From the NCBI GenBank assembly GCA_027943245.1, contig JANDJZ010000728.1, positions 1-21,251 of the forward strand: DNA of 21,251 bases. The letters are read 5' to 3'. Each line of letters opens with the position of its first letter. Positions within the stretch are counted from its first letter, which is position 1. The stretch comes from Acanthamoeba sp. SK_2022b. Its lineage: Eukaryota > Discosea > Longamoebia > Acanthamoebidae. This document shows positions 20,779-21,251 of this stretch, one piece after another. The notes beneath the pieces were generated by a model. It saw nothing but the letters and a program-made list of their open reading frames with translations, searched no databases and was not told the DNA's origin. Both the position numbers and the translations under genes were made by a program.

Positions 20779-21251
20779 CACACACACACACACACACGAA
20801 AAGGGGAGAATTACTTGATGTAGGCCTTGCCGGCCGCAGTCCAGGGAGCGGGAGCGGGGTCGTCCCTGCGCAGGAGGTATCGGCACACGTTGAAGCCTGG
20901 CGGGAAGGGAGGGAAAAGCGCCCCATGAGGAGTCGCCACCAACGAACAGACGAGGGGAAAGGGAGGACATACCAGACTTGCCGACCTCGGTCCAGAAGTC
21001 GACGACCTTGTAGAGGCCGTCGTACCGGTACAGCTTGCCCTTGCTCGAACAGGTAGGACCAAACTCTGCCTTGTTGCTGCGCACCACCCGAATCTGGCCA
21101 ACCAACAACATAAATAATATTTTCAATTATTATTTAAAAATATTATTAATATAAAATTAAAATATAACAATTATAAATCAGGAAAAGGGGCAGTACCGGC
21201 TTGCCCTCTTGCCATCGTTCCTGGCATTCCTGGCATACGTGGCCGTCGTAG
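18025..21251 (-). CDS. SRA-RING-RFTS-PIP protein, UHRF1/DNMT1-like architecture (5' end off window)
   Basis: Twelve exons in transcript order: 21251-21197 (partial), 21093-20973, 20896-20815, 20681-20444, 20337-20282, 20176-20071, 19974-19289, 19131-19005, 18888-18649, 18563-18438, 18316-18136, 18062-18025. All are GT-AG and phases close; 684 residues are visible. Residues 1-85 are the C-terminal half of an SRA domain (IRVVRSNK, YRYDGLYKVVDFW, CRYLLRRDDPAPAPW), which reads hemimethylated CpG. The RING is C144-C147-C159-H161-C164-C167-C180-C183 (C3HC4), an E3 ligase fold. Residues 220-447 are an acidic/lysine linker with nuclear-localisation-like KKKKKKEKK. Residues 449-612 resemble DNMT1 RFTS (RELTNFAVL, DIVEWTLDYTNACLWLRTP, LPEYAPHFEEANTKFEI, LKRIDFIEEKV). 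The protein ends GKTLDHFFKRA, PIP-box-like. It is likely nuclear and replication-coupled. No methyltransferase motifs are seen. Confidence 0.88.
18340..18392. repeat. CA tract (sense TG) in SRA-RING-RFTS intron
   Basis: A pure dinucleotide tract lies in the intron at 18317-18437. It reads UG on the transcribed minus-strand message. Confidence 0.95.
19140..19200. repeat. CA tract (sense TG) in the intron before the RFTS domain
   Basis: A pure tract lies in the intron at 19132-19288, eight bases from the acceptor. It reads UG on the sense strand. This intron separates the acidic linker from RFTS. Confidence 0.95.
19555..19566 (-). other. SUMO-interaction-like motif VVIL followed by six Asp
   Basis: In the linker exon, codons for Val-Val-Ile-Leu are followed directly by six Asp codons. 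A short hydrophobic core next to an acidic run is the usual form of a SUMO-interaction motif. It is the only such hydrophobic cluster in an otherwise D/E/K/R-rich linker. Confidence 0.5.
20013..20067. repeat. TG tract (sense CA) in SRA-RING-RFTS intron
   Basis: A pure tract lies in the intron at 19975-20070, immediately after the donor. It reads CA on the sense strand, against the trend of the other tracts. Confidence 0.95.
20355..20429. repeat. CA tract (sense TG) in the intron splitting the RING
   Basis: A pure tract of about 37 units occupies most of the intron at 20338-20443, which falls between the fifth and sixth zinc-ligand positions (NICQ|DC). It reads UG on the sense strand. Confidence 0.95.
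20719..20798. repeat. CA tract (sense TG) in the SRA-to-RING intron
   Basis: A CA tract with one TCA interruption lies in the intron at 20682-20814. It reads UG on the sense strand. Confidence 0.95.
21094..21196 (-). other. AT-rich intron splitting the SRA domain
   Basis: Donor CCG|GTACTG and acceptor GGCCAG|ATT give GKP|IRVVRS, a continuous SRA sequence. The interior is almost pure A/T, like four other introns in the window. Confidence 0.88.

Overview
This is a nuclear fragment of an intron-rich, GC-rich protist. I infer a free-living amoebozoan resembling Acanthamoeba: introns are short and numerous, many carry TG/CA microsatellites, and gene spacing is tight. That is inference from style; no marker gene fixes the species.

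Layout, left to right. A plus-strand gene (about 806-2649; 5' end unresolved) encodes a KCTD-type BTB plus TLDc protein. Next, plus strand, is mitochondrial cytochrome c1 (2953-4236). A small minus-strand gene for an unrecognised helical protein (4706-5633) converges on it. A 720-base gap follows with only weak coding-like fragments. A very long plus-strand gene (6356-12605, about 25 exons) encodes an unrecognised HEAT/ARM-type helical-repeat protein with a polyQ tract. A small minus-strand orphan gene (12736-13281) shares a 155-base divergent promoter with a plus-strand PTEN-like phosphatase (13437-15367). On the minus strand follow UDP-glucose pyrophosphorylase (15608-17446) and a large gene entering from the right edge (18025 to beyond 21251).

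The most striking item is that right-hand gene. Its exons join in phase to give: the C-terminal half of an SRA (YDG) domain, a C3HC4 RING finger, a long acidic/lysine-rich linker, an RFTS (replication foci targeting sequence) domain of the DNMT1 type, and a C-terminal PCNA-binding (PIP-box-like) motif. UHRF1 normally supplies SRA and RING, and DNMT1 supplies PIP and RFTS. Here both sets appear on one polypeptide with no visible methyltransferase domain. No in-frame Met codon lies between the RING and the last RFTS exon, which argues against two genes.

All exon models were built by hand from splice sites, domain continuity and phase closure. Where phases close exactly (BTB-TLDc from its second exon, cytochrome c1, PTEN-like, UGP, SRA-RING-RFTS, most of the HEAT gene) confidence is good. 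First exons and the two orphan genes are less certain.
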